Below, piece after piece: positions 46,482-56,292 of a DNA stretch of 64,000 nucleotides. Location of the stretch: assembly GCF_900115155.1 (NCBI RefSeq), contig NZ_FOVM01000007.1, positions 124,001 to 188,000 on the forward strand, written 5' to 3'. The notes under the pieces were generated by a model. That model was not told the DNA's origin. It saw only the letters and a list, made by a program, of their open reading frames with translations, and searched no databases. Within the stretch, counting starts at the first letter, position 1; every line of letters starts with the position of its first letter. Origin of the DNA: Mycetocola miduiensis. GTDB taxonomy: Bacteria; Actinomycetota; Actinomycetes; Actinomycetales; Microbacteriaceae. Position numbers and translations under genes: made by a program.

Positions 46482-47258
46482 CTAACCCTTTCGGCGCCTG
46501 CCTTCACCCGGCGCGGATGCCGGCAGCGCGGGTGTCGGCAGCACCCGCACGTCGACTGCCACCTCATTCAGCGGCTCACCGTGCTCCCATTGCCGTGCGA
46601 GGACCAGCCGGAGCGACACCTGGCCCGGACGACGGGCTCGGAATCGCAGCGTCACCGCGGCCTCAGCGCCGAGCGGGCCCTGCCCTTCGCGCACCTCCGC
46701 AGTGCGCTCGTGACGTTCCGGTTCCGCAGCATCGAGCACAGGATCGGGAGGCTCAACGACCGCCCATTGGTACCCGCCAGCCGGTTGCACAACGTCGATC
46801 CTGAGCACGTCCCCGGTGTGCAGGTCCACTGGTGCCGCCCGCGTTGTGGGGTCGATCCGGATCTCCTTATCCGCATCAGCGTGCGCAATGGCTCCAGCGA
46901 CTGCCAGAGAACCGCGGTCGACGCCCCACGCCCCGCTCAGGTTCGTGCCGCTGAGATTGGCGCCGTCGAGCAGCGCCTCGGTGAGATCCGATTGGGAAAG
47001 ATCCGCCGCGGTGAGGTTCGTGTTGCGCAGGTCAGCGCGTCGCAAACAGGAACCCGATCCCTTAGCGCCGAAGAGAATCGCACCCCTCAGAGTGGCCTCG
47101 CTGAGATCGGCTCCTTCGAAGTGCGCGTAGGAAAGGTCGGCGCGAGCGAGATCGAGACCGCTGAGGTCCTGATCGATGAGGTCGGCGCCGTTCAGCGACG
47201 GCAGCGGCTGTCCGTTGCTGATGAGCTCCTGCAGTTGCTGCCGGGTCCATTGCGCCAT
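46482..47258 (-). CDS. pentapeptide-repeat protein fused to a chagasin-like (I42) inhibitor domain
   Basis: 258 residues. Residues 21-110 are A(D/N)Lxx pentapeptide repeats (GADLIDQDLSGLDLARADLS, NTNLTAADLSQSDL), which form a right-handed square helix. Residues about 146-240 look like chagasin, the cysteine-peptidase inhibitor I42: a P-x-GGYQW loop (160-165), a G-rich loop (GPLGAEA, 194-200), LRFRARRPGQVSLRLVL and the RQWE loop (222-225) in place of RPWE. I know of no standard fusion of these two. It has no signal peptide. It may bind and inhibit papain-like peptidases, an inference from loops only. It stands between comEC and comEA. Confidence 0.75.
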   Translation of the reverse strand: MAQWTRQQLQELISNGQPLPSLNGADLIDQDLSGLDLARADLSYAHFEGADLSEATLRGAILFGAKGSGSCLRRADLRNTNLTAADLSQSDLTEALLDGANLSGTNLSGAWGVDRGSLAVAGAIAHADADKEIRIDPTTRAAPVDLHTGDVLRIDVVQPAGGYQWAVVEPPDPVLDAAEPERHERTAEVREGQGPLGAEAAVTLRFRARRPGQVSLRLVLARQWEHGEPLNEVAVDVRVLPTPALPASAPGEGRRRKG

Positions 47259-47313
47259 CTACCGATTATTCCTCCCGTTCATCCGCCACCCATTCATCCG
47301 CAGTGGACCAGCG

Positions 47314-48273
47314 TCAGGCGAACAGAGGCGCCTTGACCCAATACCGCTTGCTGTATCCCCCGTCGAAGTCGACCTGAACGGCTCGCTGAGCAATGAGGAT
47401 CGCCTCCGACCCACGGATGTCGTACCCGATTTCATAGGTGCCGGGGACCGTCGTGAATCCGATGGGGGCGGGTCCTCGAAGAAGCGAGTTTCGCAGCCGT
47501 TCGCTGAACGCCTGCGCCAGGGCCGAATCGGGATCTCTCACCTCATTCGTAGTGCTCTTGTCGCCGGACGGCGAAGGCTCCGGCGTGAAAGCCCGCGGCT
47601 GGTCCGAAAGCTCTTGTACTTCCCGGGTGTTTGCGCGGACCTGCGTGACCGTACCGTCGTTGTCGAGGGTCACCTGCACCGCCCCGGAACCTGGTGTGAT
47701 GACCGGCAGTCCATTGATCTTCTGGCGGTACTGAACGAGTTTGCCTGTCGTGAATGGGCCCTCTGCGGACCCGTCGCCCTTCTCCGAACCGCCGCCTTCC
47801 TGAATGTCCACGACCCTGTCGAGGAGGAAATCAGCGTCCGAGTCGAGGCCGTATCGCCGTAGGGCACCTTCTGCGACGCTGATAGCGGCGCGGCGGCTGA
47901 TCGGTGACCGGTTCTGGGTGTTCGGGGATGCGAGGATCGCTGTGACCTCTCCATCGTCGCCGACGGTCACCTGGCGGCCCTCGCCTCCGAGCGAGACGAA
48001 TCCCCGACGCTGCTGTGCCTCCGACTCGTCCGCTCCGAATCGTTCGGCGACGGTTCGAACGGAGCGGCTGCCAGGAGGCGCAAGGAGCGCCAGTCGAGGA
48101 TCGCGCGCCACGGAGAGCAGAGGCTGGCGTACGGCACTCAAAGCCGTGTTGTACGAGCTCCACCACCACCACCAGGCCGTGCTTGCGGCATTCGGGTAGA
48201 AGAACCGTTCGTTCGCGAGGCGGTTCTGGGGGGACGTCCTCCGTGAACTTCGCTGCAGGGATCGTACGGGCAC
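47314..48273 (-). CDS. unknown protein with five consecutive tryptophans and an FTP-like domain
   Basis: 319 residues from GTG 48273. Residues 34-38 are WWWWW within NAASTAWWWWWSSYNTA, with no clear signal peptide. The middle part contains YRQKINGLPVITPGSGAVQV, followed by NDGTVTQV, the pattern of FTP/PepSY-like propeptide domains that hold thermolysin-type peptidases inactive; no metallopeptidase catalytic motif (HExxH) is present. The end YEIGYDIRGSEAILIAQRAV is unassigned. It lies next to the chagasin-like fusion, so a protease-control theme is possible. Function unknown. Confidence 0.6.
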   Translation of the reverse strand: MPVRSLQRSSRRTSPQNRLANERFFYPNAASTAWWWWWSSYNTALSAVRQPLLSVARDPRLALLAPPGSRSVRTVAERFGADESEAQQRRGFVSLGGEGRQVTVGDDGEVTAILASPNTQNRSPISRRAAISVAEGALRRYGLDSDADFLLDRVVDIQEGGGSEKGDGSAEGPFTTGKLVQYRQKINGLPVITPGSGAVQVTLDNDGTVTQVRANTREVQELSDQPRAFTPEPSPSGDKSTTNEVRDPDSALAQAFSERLRNSLLRGPAPIGFTTVPGTYEIGYDIRGSEAILIAQRAVQVDFDGGYSKRYWVKAPLFA

Positions 48274-48328
48274 GACCGTTACTGCCCTGTTACCGCCGGA
48301 ACCCCCACGGGGCCCGTGGGGTCCACGA

Positions 48329-49654
48329 TCAGGAGGATGGCCTTTCGGTTACGAGTCGTTCGGCGAAGCCGGCTCCGAACGCCGCTATCAATATCGAGGC
48401 GGCGTTGATTTGCTGTCCCTCGACCGCCGAGGCCGCGAGGAAGACAAGCAGCCCCGCCACTCCCCCGATGGCGACCCGCGACAATGACGAAACATACGAG
48501 TTGTATGCCTGCGGGATGCGCATCTGCGGCACGCGGGTCGAGCGCTGCGCCGCGCTGACGACAGCGCCGACAACACCCGTCGCGAGAGCCGCGAATGCCA
48601 GCCACCGATCAGCGATGGGTTCTCGCAGGAATCCGATCCCGATCAGGGACGCCAGAACCAGTGCAAGTGCAACAACACCCGTCCACAGCAGGTGCTTCTG
48701 GTGTCGTCGGAGGATGGTCAGTTTGCGGTATTCGTTGGAGAAACTCTCATTCCTGATCAGGAGCGCCTCTCTCAGCGCATCCCGGTTCCCTCGCGGCGGC
48801 GTGCGTAACCACGGGCGTCTCTCTCTGTCGAGTATCGGTTTCACGAGAGCCGTCACGGCGTCCTGCCGCCATTGCTTGATCTTGTCGCTTGCGACGACCT
48901 CAGATCTCAGCGACAGAGCGGTGTAGACGACCTCATCATCCGACATCCGCGCAACGAGCGCCTCGCGAGCCCGGAACGCCTGACCCCAGCCTGTGTCGAC
49001 GTCACCGACGAATAGAGCCCGCCGCGCTCGGCGGATGTGGTCGGCAGCCAGGGACACAGCAGCGCGGTCAGCGGCTTCACTGATTTCTGAAGGAGGCGCC
49101 TCGCGCAACTGGGATGCGAGATCATCGATCTCTTCGGCGAGCCGGCGAAGTTGCGGGTCGTTCCGCCGGGTGCCGAAAAGCGGCGGACGTGTCCGGCCAG
49201 CATCATCGGATGGCGCTCTGCCGGGCGCGAAACGCAGGAGCTCCCGTTCCCCTGCGCGAGTCAGGAGGCTGGGCGCCTCGTCGACCGGAACCCAGCGCAC
49301 CTTCGCGTCATTCTCGGAATCCGTTTGGTGCCGCTGAGATTCGGCAGGTTCCATAACCCAGAAGAGACCAACGCGAGCGTCGCCACCGAGCTGGTCGTCG
49401 ACGATGTCGGCGAATCGTGACGACGAGACTGGGCTGGCGATTTCTGTGCTCACCACCCTCAACGCGGCGTCTCGCAGGGTGCGGTCGCTGCGGAGAACCT
49501 CACCCTGAGGCAGCGTCCACTCCGTCCGCCCAGTCGTTGAGCGATGGCGGACAACCGCCAGCAATGGCTTCCGCCGAAGGCGCGACCTGTTCCCGCTCGC
49601 GAAGACGAGCCCCCCGACGATGAGTCGTTCGTCTGCCTTCGGCTCGGAAGTCAT
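48329..49654 (-). CDS. membrane protein with degenerate Nudix domain
   Basis: 441 residues. Residues about 10-150 follow the Nudix fold (LIVGGLVFASG, WTLPQGEV, ALRVVSTEIA, RWVPVDEAPSLL). The Nudix box is broken: of the REUxEE core only one arginine (R66) and one glutamate (E71) remain, so hydrolysis is unlikely. A helical segment follows (about 170-310), then four membrane segments (about 325-435: LLWTGVVALALVLASLIGIG, AFAALATGVVGAVVSAA, VAIGGVAGLLVFLAASAV, ASILIAAFGAGFAERLV). The membrane part resembles widespread bacterial domains that recruit NTP-linked effectors to membranes. Function unknown. Confidence 0.65.
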   Translation of the reverse strand: MTSEPKADERLIVGGLVFASGNRSRLRRKPLLAVVRHRSTTGRTEWTLPQGEVLRSDRTLRDAALRVVSTEIASPVSSSRFADIVDDQLGGDARVGLFWVMEPAESQRHQTDSENDAKVRWVPVDEAPSLLTRAGERELLRFAPGRAPSDDAGRTRPPLFGTRRNDPQLRRLAEEIDDLASQLREAPPSEISEAADRAAVSLAADHIRRARRALFVGDVDTGWGQAFRAREALVARMSDDEVVYTALSLRSEVVASDKIKQWRQDAVTALVKPILDRERRPWLRTPPRGNRDALREALLIRNESFSNEYRKLTILRRHQKHLLWTGVVALALVLASLIGIGFLREPIADRWLAFAALATGVVGAVVSAAQRSTRVPQMRIPQAYNSYVSSLSRVAIGGVAGLLVFLAASAVEGQQINAASILIAAFGAGFAERLVTERPSS

Positions 49655-49759
49655 CGGTCTCCTCCACGACCGACTCGCCGTGTGACGCGGCGATGCCGTC
49701 AGACTCAGCGTGCCCGGACCCTGTCGGCAGTGTCAATCCTCCCCACACCGGGCTCCATT

Positions 49760-50401
49760 TCATACCGACACCAGATCCTTGAGCGATTCGAACGTCTTGT
49801 CGCCGATGCCGGGGACATTGAGCAAATCGTCAACGCTTCGGAACCGCCCGTTCGCTTCACGCCAGGCGATGATCCGCGCGGCCATGGTTGGGCCGACCCG
49901 TGGGAGCGTGTCGAGTTCGGCGCTCGACGCCGTATTGATGTTCACCTTGCCGCCAGGTGCGGCTGCTCCCGGTTCAGATGGCGGCGGGTCGGCACCCTGC
50001 ACCGACACGACGATTTGCTCACCGTCGCTCAGGAAACGGGCGAGGTTGACCGTCTTCTGGTCAGCCTCGGGCGTGAAGCCACCGGCGGCCGCGATGGCGT
50101 CGACCACTCGTTCGCCGTCACGGAACTGGTAGACCCCTGGGCTCGCAACGGCGCCAAGGATGTGAACGTACAGAGCAGCCCCGCCGGCCTCGTCGATCCC
50201 GGTTGTTGCGGCAGGAGGCAGCGGGCGGGCCTGACCCGTCGCTCCGAGCAGGGAAACGACGATCGCGGTGAGCAGCCCGGCGAGCATCAGCACAAGCAGG
50301 GCACCGACACCGATCCGCACGCCTCGAGGTCGTCGCGTCGCCAGCGTTACGGGGAGAACGGATGCCGCTCCCGGCGACCGCGCGGAAGCGTGCCTGGCCA
50401 T
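49760..50401 (-). CDS. comEA: ComEA-like DNA-binding protein
   Basis: 213 residues. One N-terminal membrane anchor (IGVGALLVLMLAGLLTAIVV), a SLBB-like part (VHILGAVASPGVYQFRDGER) and a C-terminal helix-hairpin-helix pair (VNINTASSAELDTLPRVGPT and LLNVPGIGDKTFESLKDL). It binds double-stranded DNA outside the membrane for uptake by ComEC. Normally next to comEC; here they are separated by the genes at 46482-49654. Confidence 0.95.
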   Translation of the reverse strand: MARHASARSPGAASVLPVTLATRRPRGVRIGVGALLVLMLAGLLTAIVVSLLGATGQARPLPPAATTGIDEAGGAALYVHILGAVASPGVYQFRDGERVVDAIAAAGGFTPEADQKTVNLARFLSDGEQIVVSVQGADPPPSEPGAAAPGGKVNINTASSAELDTLPRVGPTMAARIIAWREANGRFRSVDDLLNVPGIGDKTFESLKDLVSV

Positions 50402-50515
50402 GACGTCCAGTCAAGCGCTCGGTCCGAGCATCCCCCGCAACGGCGGCCCGATGTGTGGACAAGCGTATGCCTGGCGGCCCCTGTGCAGGACCGGCAGCTC
50501 GCCCGAGGTCTCCTG

Positions 50516-51511
50516 CTAGTCCTCGGGGAGGGTCAGTGTCGCGATGTCGGCGGTCTCGCCATTGGATTCGAAGACCAGCTTGACGTTCACGTTGTAGGTG
50601 CCAGGGACGCTGAGGTCGGGAATCCACAGTTCGACACTTCCGGCGTCGTGCGGTGTCGAGGCGATGACCCGGTAGGCGAGTTTGTCGGCCTTCCAGTTCT
50701 CGGGAACATCGACCCCGTCGAGCGACCAGGTCAGGAGCACGGGTACTCCTTTGACTCCTTCGAGGTTGAGTCGCACCGCGACGGTCCAGCCGAGCGGGTC
50801 CAGCCCCGTCGGGTCCTCTATCGCCTCGACCTCCGCGAACGCCTCCGCTAAAATCGTGGCCAACTCCTCCGGAGGCACCTGTTTGCCCTCGTTGCCTTCG
50901 GCTTCAGCGTCCACCGTCAGGTTGAACGCGACCCCGGGCATCCGGTCTGCCACGCCGTCTTCGTAATCGCTAAGTACCGGCTGATCCCCGACCGCCTGGA
51001 TGTACTCCAGGGTCGGGCGCTGTCGCACGAGACGCTCAAGCGGGGACTCTGTGAAGGTCGGCGTCGGTGTGTCGGATGTTGGCGGCACGGTTGGCGTCTC
51101 CGGTCCCGGCGTCGGGGTGTCGGTAGGCGTCGGGGCCGGAGTGTCGGTAGCAGCAGGGTGCGCGGGGTCCGACGGTGGCGCGCTCGGCGTCACAGCACTG
51201 TTCCTCCCCCAGGCCCCGAGGTCTGCGACCATTCGAGGTGCTCCAGCCCCTTCCGGAGCTGGTTCAAGGTGAAGGTCTTTGCCGAGGTCGGCGGATGTGA
51301 AGTCACCGAGAGAGGTCAGCTTGGTGAGCACGACCGACTCGACCCGTGCAACATCCCCCGGGTCAGCCGGGAAGACTCTGTCCCACAGGTTAATCACGCC
51401 CAGCAGAGCAGCCGCCAGCGCTCCAGCGGTGATCAGGAGCGTCTTTCCCTTGAGATACCACGGTGTTGAAGCTACGGGTGTTGAAGCTACTGGTTGAGTG
51501 TCGGCATCCAC
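50516..51511 (-). CDS. membrane-anchored protein with Pro/Thr linker, unknown
   Basis: GTG at 51511 follows GGAGGTG, so it is preferred to a start at 51547. 331 residues: a membrane segment (TLLITAGALAAALLGVINL) near residues 22-40, a region with DLGKDLHLEPAPEG, then a long Pro/Thr/Ser linker (TPAPTPTDTPTPGPETPTVP) at about 120-160, and a C-terminal beta-rich part (VPVLLTWSLDGVDVPENW, VPGTYNVNVKLVFESNG). No family recognised. A short direct repeat near its start encodes VASTP twice. Confidence 0.7.
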   Translation of the reverse strand: MDADTQPVASTPVASTPWYLKGKTLLITAGALAAALLGVINLWDRVFPADPGDVARVESVVLTKLTSLGDFTSADLGKDLHLEPAPEGAGAPRMVADLGAWGRNSAVTPSAPPSDPAHPAATDTPAPTPTDTPTPGPETPTVPPTSDTPTPTFTESPLERLVRQRPTLEYIQAVGDQPVLSDYEDGVADRMPGVAFNLTVDAEAEGNEGKQVPPEELATILAEAFAEVEAIEDPTGLDPLGWTVAVRLNLEGVKGVPVLLTWSLDGVDVPENWKADKLAYRVIASTPHDAGSVELWIPDLSVPGTYNVNVKLVFESNGETADIATLTLPED

Positions 51512-51589
51512 ATCGCACCTCCGACTACAACACCTACGTTCCTCCACGTTGTCGAGGTGCGCAACCCTGATCCTGTGCGGTGGCGACCC

Positions 51590-54157
51590 CTACGGTTTGG
51601 TGGCGATGCTCACGATCTTCGGTGCCCGGACGACCACGTTTACGATGGTCCGGTCTCCGACGGCGCGCTGCACGGCCGCAGACGCGCGGGCGAGCGATTC
51701 GAGCTCATCCGTCGACACCTTCGGCGATACCTCGAGGCGGTCGCGGACCTTACCGTCGACCTGCACGACGCACGTCACAGACTCCTCCACCAGAAGTGTC
51801 GGGTCGGCCTTGCGCCAGGTGACGTGGGACACCGTCGGCTCATAGCCGAGCATCTCCCACATGTCCTCGGCTGTGTATGGCGCGAACAGGTTGAGGGCGA
51901 CGGCGGTGACCTCAGCGGCTTCGCGGACGGCAGCATCCGCCGGGCCTGCACCGGTGTCGATCACCTTGCGAGTCGCGTTGACGAGTTCCATCAGACGGGC
52001 GACTACGACGTTGAACTTGAACGATTCGACGAGCCCCGGTGCGTCGGCAAGGAAGCGGTGGGTAACGCGGCGCAGCGCCGGGTCGCCCGTCTTCCAGAGC
52101 ACGTCCGGGGCGCTGGTCACATCGTGGGCTACGCGCCATGCCCGACCGAGGAACTTCGCGGACCCGGCTGGGGAGACATCCGCCCAATCGATGTCGTCTT
52201 CGGGCGGTCCGGCGAAGACGAGGGTGACGCGCAATGCGTCGGCCCCGTATCTCTCGAGCTCGCTGGCGAATTCGACGAGGTTGCCACGGCTCTTCGACAT
52301 CTTCGCGCCGTCCATGAGCACCATTCCCTGGTTGAGCAGAGAGGTAAACGGTTCGGTGAAGCTCAGGTAGTCGAGGTCGTAGAGGACCTTTGTAATGAAC
52401 CGTGAGTAGAGCAGGTGCAGGATCGCGTGCTCAACACCGCCGACGTACTGGTCGACCGGTGCCCACTTGTCGGCCTGGGCCGGGTCGAACGCCATGGTGT
52501 CTGACTGCGGGTTGAGGTAACGCAGGTAGTACCAGGAGCTGTCGACGAACGTGTCCATCGTGTCGGAGTCGCGCTTGGCTGCTGCTCCGCAACGGGGGCA
52601 CGGCACGTTGATCCAGTCCTCGGCCGCACCGAGCGGACTGGTGCCCTTCGGCTGCAGGTCGAGACCCTCTGCAGGCGGCAACTCGACGGGGAGCTGGTCC
52701 TCGGGAACGGGGACTTCACCACACACCTCACAGTGGATGATCGGGATCGGTGCTCCCCAGTAGCGCTGGCGGGAGATCAGCCAGTCACGCAGCCGGTAGT
52801 TCTTCGCGGTTTCACCGAGCCCGGATGCCGTGAGTGCGTCGGTGATCTTCGCGATCGCCACGTTCTTGCTCAGGCCGTTGAACGGGCCCGAGTTGATCAA
52901 CCGGCCGGGGCCGACGAGCGCTTCTCCAGTGACCTTCGGGTCGAGGGGCGGCAGGTCGTCGGGGAGCTCGCCGTCGACGAGCACAGGGATCGCTCCGGTG
53001 ACCGGCTGGCTGGTGTCGACGACGACGCGCACGGGCAGGTCAAAAGCGCGGGCGAAGTCAAGGTCGCGCTGGTCGTGGGCCGGAACAGCCATGATCGCGC
53101 CGTGCCCGTAGTCGGCGAGCACGTAATCGGACGCCCAGATCGGCAGGCGTTCGCCGTTGAGCGGGTTGGTCGCGTAGCGCTCCAGGAAGACTCCGGTCTT
53201 CTCCCGTTCCGTGCTGAGACGCTCAATGTCGGTCTCCGCTTTGACGCGGTCGACATACTCCGCAAACGCAGCCTTCGTGGCATCCGGTGCATCGGCGACC
53301 AGTTCGGCGGCGAGCTCAGAATCGGCGGCGACGACCATGAAGGTGACACCGTAAAGCGTGTCGGGGCGCGTCGTGTACACGGCGACCGGATCGGCCTTGC
53401 CCTCGATGACGAAGTTCACGTCGGCGCCGGTGGATCGGCCAACCCAGTTGCGCTGCATGCTCATGACCTTCGACGGCCATGCGCCTTCGAGCTGCTTCAG
53501 GTCGTCGACGAGGCGGTCGGCGTAGTCAGTGATGCGGAAATACCACTGGGTGAGTTTCTTCTTCGTGACGAGGTTGCCACACCGCTCACAGTGACCGTCG
53601 ACGACCTGCTCGTTGGCCAGAACGGTCTGGTCGAACGGGCACCAGTTGACCGGGCTCGCCTTGCGGTAGGCCAGGCCCTTTTCGTACAACTTCAGGAACA
53701 GCCACTGGGTCCAGCGGTAATACTCGGGGTCGGAGGTGTGGATCTCGCGATCCCAGTCGAACGAGGGCGCGTAAGTGCGGAAACTGGACTTCTGCTGCGC
53801 GATGTTGTCGTAGGTCCAGCGACGCGGGTCGACGCCACGCTTGATGGCGGCGTTCTCGGCGGGAAGACCGAATGAGTCCCAGCCGATCGGGTGCAGAACG
53901 TTGAACCCCTGCTGGCGCCAGTACCTGGCCACGACATCGCCGAGGCCGAACGCTTCGGCGTGCCCCATGTGCAGGTCGCCTGAGGGGTACGGGAACATGT
54001 CAAGGACATACTTGCGCGGGCGCTTGTCGTTCTCGTCGTCCGTCGCGAAGGGCTTCATCCGGTCCCATACCGGAAGCCACTTCTCCTGGATAGCGGCGAA
54101 ATCGTACTTCTGTCCGACCTGGGTTTGCTCGTCGTGTGACACGTGGCTCTCATTCAT
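51590..54157 (-). CDS. leuS: leucyl-tRNA synthetase
   Basis: I choose ATG 54157 (855 residues, starting [20 protein letters not shown]); the frame is open to 54208. Class I signatures: [14 protein letters not shown] (HIGH motif as HMGH) and [12 protein letters not shown] (KMSKS). An editing CP1 domain with [17 protein letters not shown], zinc-type cysteines ([21 protein letters not shown]) and a C-terminal anticodon-binding domain are present. Charges tRNA-Leu. Confidence 0.97.
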   Translation of the reverse strand: MNESHVSHDEQTQVGQKYDFAAIQEKWLPVWDRMKPFATDDENDKRPRKYVLDMFPYPSGDLHMGHAEAFGLGDVVARYWRQQGFNVLHPIGWDSFGLPAENAAIKRGVDPRRWTYDNIAQQKSSFRTYAPSFDWDREIHTSDPEYYRWTQWLFLKLYEKGLAYRKASPVNWCPFDQTVLANEQVVDGHCERCGNLVTKKKLTQWYFRITDYADRLVDDLKQLEGAWPSKVMSMQRNWVGRSTGADVNFVIEGKADPVAVYTTRPDTLYGVTFMVVAADSELAAELVADAPDATKAAFAEYVDRVKAETDIERLSTEREKTGVFLERYATNPLNGERLPIWASDYVLADYGHGAIMAVPAHDQRDLDFARAFDLPVRVVVDTSQPVTGAIPVLVDGELPDDLPPLDPKVTGEALVGPGRLINSGPFNGLSKNVAIAKITDALTASGLGETAKNYRLRDWLISRQRYWGAPIPIIHCEVCGEVPVPEDQLPVELPPAEGLDLQPKGTSPLGAAEDWINVPCPRCGAAAKRDSDTMDTFVDSSWYYLRYLNPQSDTMAFDPAQADKWAPVDQYVGGVEHAILHLLYSRFITKVLYDLDYLSFTEPFTSLLNQGMVLMDGAKMSKSRGNLVEFASELERYGADALRVTLVFAGPPEDDIDWADVSPAGSAKFLGRAWRVAHDVTSAPDVLWKTGDPALRRVTHRFLADAPGLVESFKFNVVVARLMELVNATRKVIDTGAGPADAAVREAAEVTAVALNLFAPYTAEDMWEMLGYEPTVSHVTWRKADPTLLVEESVTCVVQVDGKVRDRLEVSPKVSTDELESLARASAAVQRAVGDRTIVNVVVRAPKIVSIATKP

Positions 54158-54212
54158 AAGCGGGGAAAGGACCTGTGTGGAGGCACTTCGGCGTTCCGCA
54201 TGATCCAACGAT

Positions 54213-55607
54213 CTAGCCTACTTCCTGTTCGGACACGCCTAACGCGGTCAAAAGCGCGGCGGCTTTCACCCGGGTCTCTTCGATTTCCTCGTCGATCACC
54301 GACAGTGCGGTGATGCCGCCGCCTGTTCCGATGGATGCCCCGCCGGCATCGATCACGATGCTGCGGATCACCATGGCCAGGTCGACAGCGCCGTCGGCGC
54401 CGAAGTAACCGAAAGCGCCTGAGTACACGCCGCGAGGGCCCGCCTCCAGCCGGTCGAGGATGGTCATGGCTGAAATCTTTGGCGCCCCGGTCATCGAACC
54501 CGCTGGGAAGGCCGATTGGACGGCATCCACCCCGCTCACTCCCTCGGCGAGGCGGGCGGTGACGGTGCTGACGAGTTGGTGGACCTGCGCGTAACTCTCC
54601 ACGGCGAGCAGCTGGGTGACCGCCACACTGCCGGTGATGGCAACACGACCGAGGTCGTTGCGCATGAGATCGACGATCATCAAGTTCTCTGCGCGTTCCT
54701 TGTCGCTGCCGATCAGTTCCGCTTCGAGTTGTGCGTCGCGTTCCGGTGTTCTTCCGCGTGGACGGGTTCCCTTGATCGGGCGGGTCGTCACCCTTCCGTC
54801 TGGGCTGACCCGGAGGAACTGCTCCGGTGACGAGCTGACCAGAGAGACCCCATCCACAACGATCAAGCCGCCGTGATGGCTGGGGCTTGAATGCCGCAGT
54901 CGGCGGTACACATCGACGGCGGTGAACGACCCGTCGATTCGGATTTCGTTGGTAAGGCAGAGCTGGTACACGTTGCCGCGACCGATTTCGGCTTGCGCTT
55001 CTTCGACGAGCTCCGCGTATCTGGGTGCCGGATGCCGCCAACGGACAGATCCTGGTCCAGCGGGCGGATGCGGCGGGTCGGGTATCGGGTCGGAAAGCTG
55101 ACTGAGCCAGTCGAAGGGCTCCCCCGCTGCCGCGTCTTCTTGTTCCAGCGCGGTGACGGTGTGTGCTGTGTGGTCGAAGACGAGCATCCTGGCAGGGCGG
55201 AGGACCGCGGCATCCGGATACCGTGACGGGTGCGAGGGTGTGCCGCAGATTTCCGCTCCAGCTTCGTAGCCGATCCAGCCCACCCAGCCTGGCGAGAACT
55301 CCCCTGCAGGAACGCCGTTTTTGTTGCTTGCGCCGGCGCTCTCATCGGCGAGCTCGGCGCGAAGGGCGGCGAAGATGGTGGAGTGCCCGGTGACCACGGT
55401 CTCGGTGTCGTCGCCGAGTGCTGTCGACCGGGTAACGGTTCCGTTGGGGACCGAAGCCGTGAGTAGTTCAGTTCCATCGCCGAGGTAGCTGAATCCGCTG
55501 GAAGCGTGGACCCCGCTATCCAGCCAAAATGCGCGAGGTGATGCTGCGAACATCGTGACGAAGGCGATTTCGGGGTCGATCCATGTGCTCAGTTGTCTCG
55601 ACCTCAC
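54213..55607 (-). CDS. pabB: chorismate-binding aminodeoxychorismate/anthranilate synthase component I
   Basis: The start is uncertain; GTG 55607 (V at [19 protein letters not shown]) fits the family and gives 464 residues, whereas the frame is open to 55844. The chorismate-utilising domain has [40 protein letters not shown]-type catalytic segments ([10 protein letters not shown]), [21 protein letters not shown] and [20 protein letters not shown]. Final [22 protein letters not shown] is diagnostic. It is called PabB rather than TrpE by the [10 protein letters not shown] and [13 protein letters not shown] features; a lone glutaminase partner is not visible. Confidence 0.88.
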   Translation of the reverse strand: MRSRQLSTWIDPEIAFVTMFAASPRAFWLDSGVHASSGFSYLGDGTELLTASVPNGTVTRSTALGDDTETVVTGHSTIFAALRAELADESAGASNKNGVPAGEFSPGWVGWIGYEAGAEICGTPSHPSRYPDAAVLRPARMLVFDHTAHTVTALEQEDAAAGEPFDWLSQLSDPIPDPPHPPAGPGSVRWRHPAPRYAELVEEAQAEIGRGNVYQLCLTNEIRIDGSFTAVDVYRRLRHSSPSHHGGLIVVDGVSLVSSSPEQFLRVSPDGRVTTRPIKGTRPRGRTPERDAQLEAELIGSDKERAENLMIVDLMRNDLGRVAITGSVAVTQLLAVESYAQVHQLVSTVTARLAEGVSGVDAVQSAFPAGSMTGAPKISAMTILDRLEAGPRGVYSGAFGYFGADGAVDLAMVIRSIVIDAGGASIGTGGGITALSVIDEEIEETRVKAAALLTALGVSEQEVG

Positions 55608-55830
55608 GCTGGATACCACGCCTCCAAGTTTAGATTGCGTACGTGGTCGGGAGATTCTCCGCTCAACCGGGATCAGTGTGGTCTGTGCAAGCTGCGCGCG
55701 TACAGATTCGGGGTGTTCGGTTCCATCCACCGGTGCGGCGCTCAGCCTCGTCGGCGGGTTCTGCGCCTCTGGCCTCGGCGGTCGTGCCATGCGCAGGACG
55801 CACCCGGCAAGCCGACGTAGACTTCGAGAA

Positions 55831-56289
55831 ATGACCACTCTCACGACGCTGACGGACGCTGGAATGCGCGCGATGAACGCTGTTCACCGCGCTCTTCTTG
55901 CCATTTCGGGCGGTCGCGTCGGCTGGCGGCTCGGTCCGATGGTCGTGCTCGAGTTGCACACGGTCGGCCGCTCGTCCGGATTCCGACGATCGACGATGCT
56001 TACGGCCCCTATTCACCGAGACGGTCGGTTTGTCCTCGTCGCATCGAAGGGTGGCGACGACCGGGACCCGCAGTGGTACAAGAACCTGTGCGCCGAACCG
56101 GATGTCGAAATTTCGGTTCGCGGCACGACTGGACGCTATCGGGCACGCACCGCGTCAGATGCTGAGAAACAGGAGCTGTGGCCGGAGATCGTCGCTTCGT
56201 ATCGCGGTTATGCGGCGTACCAGCGCCGAACCTCCCGGAACATCCCTGTGGTGATCTGCGAGCCGGCCGACGACAACTCGACGTCTTAG
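55831..56289 (+). CDS. Ddn-like deazaflavin (F420)-dependent nitroreductase-family protein
   Basis: 152 residues from ATG 55831. It has the DUF385/Ddn split beta-barrel pattern: LGPMVVLELHTVGRSSGFRRSTML, RDGRFVLVASKGGDDRDPQWYKNL and VEISVRGTTGRYRARTASDAEK. The GGDDRDPxWYxNL segment is the family signature that contacts the deazaflavin. Members bind F420 or a related cofactor; substrates are unknown. It diverges from the PabB-like gene and is followed by repeat array B. Confidence 0.88.
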   Translation: MTTLTTLTDAGMRAMNAVHRALLAISGGRVGWRLGPMVVLELHTVGRSSGFRRSTMLTAPIHRDGRFVLVASKGGDDRDPQWYKNLCAEPDVEISVRGTTGRYRARTASDAEKQELWPEIVASYRGYAAYQRRTSRNIPVVICEPADDNSTS

Positions 56290-56292
56290 TAC

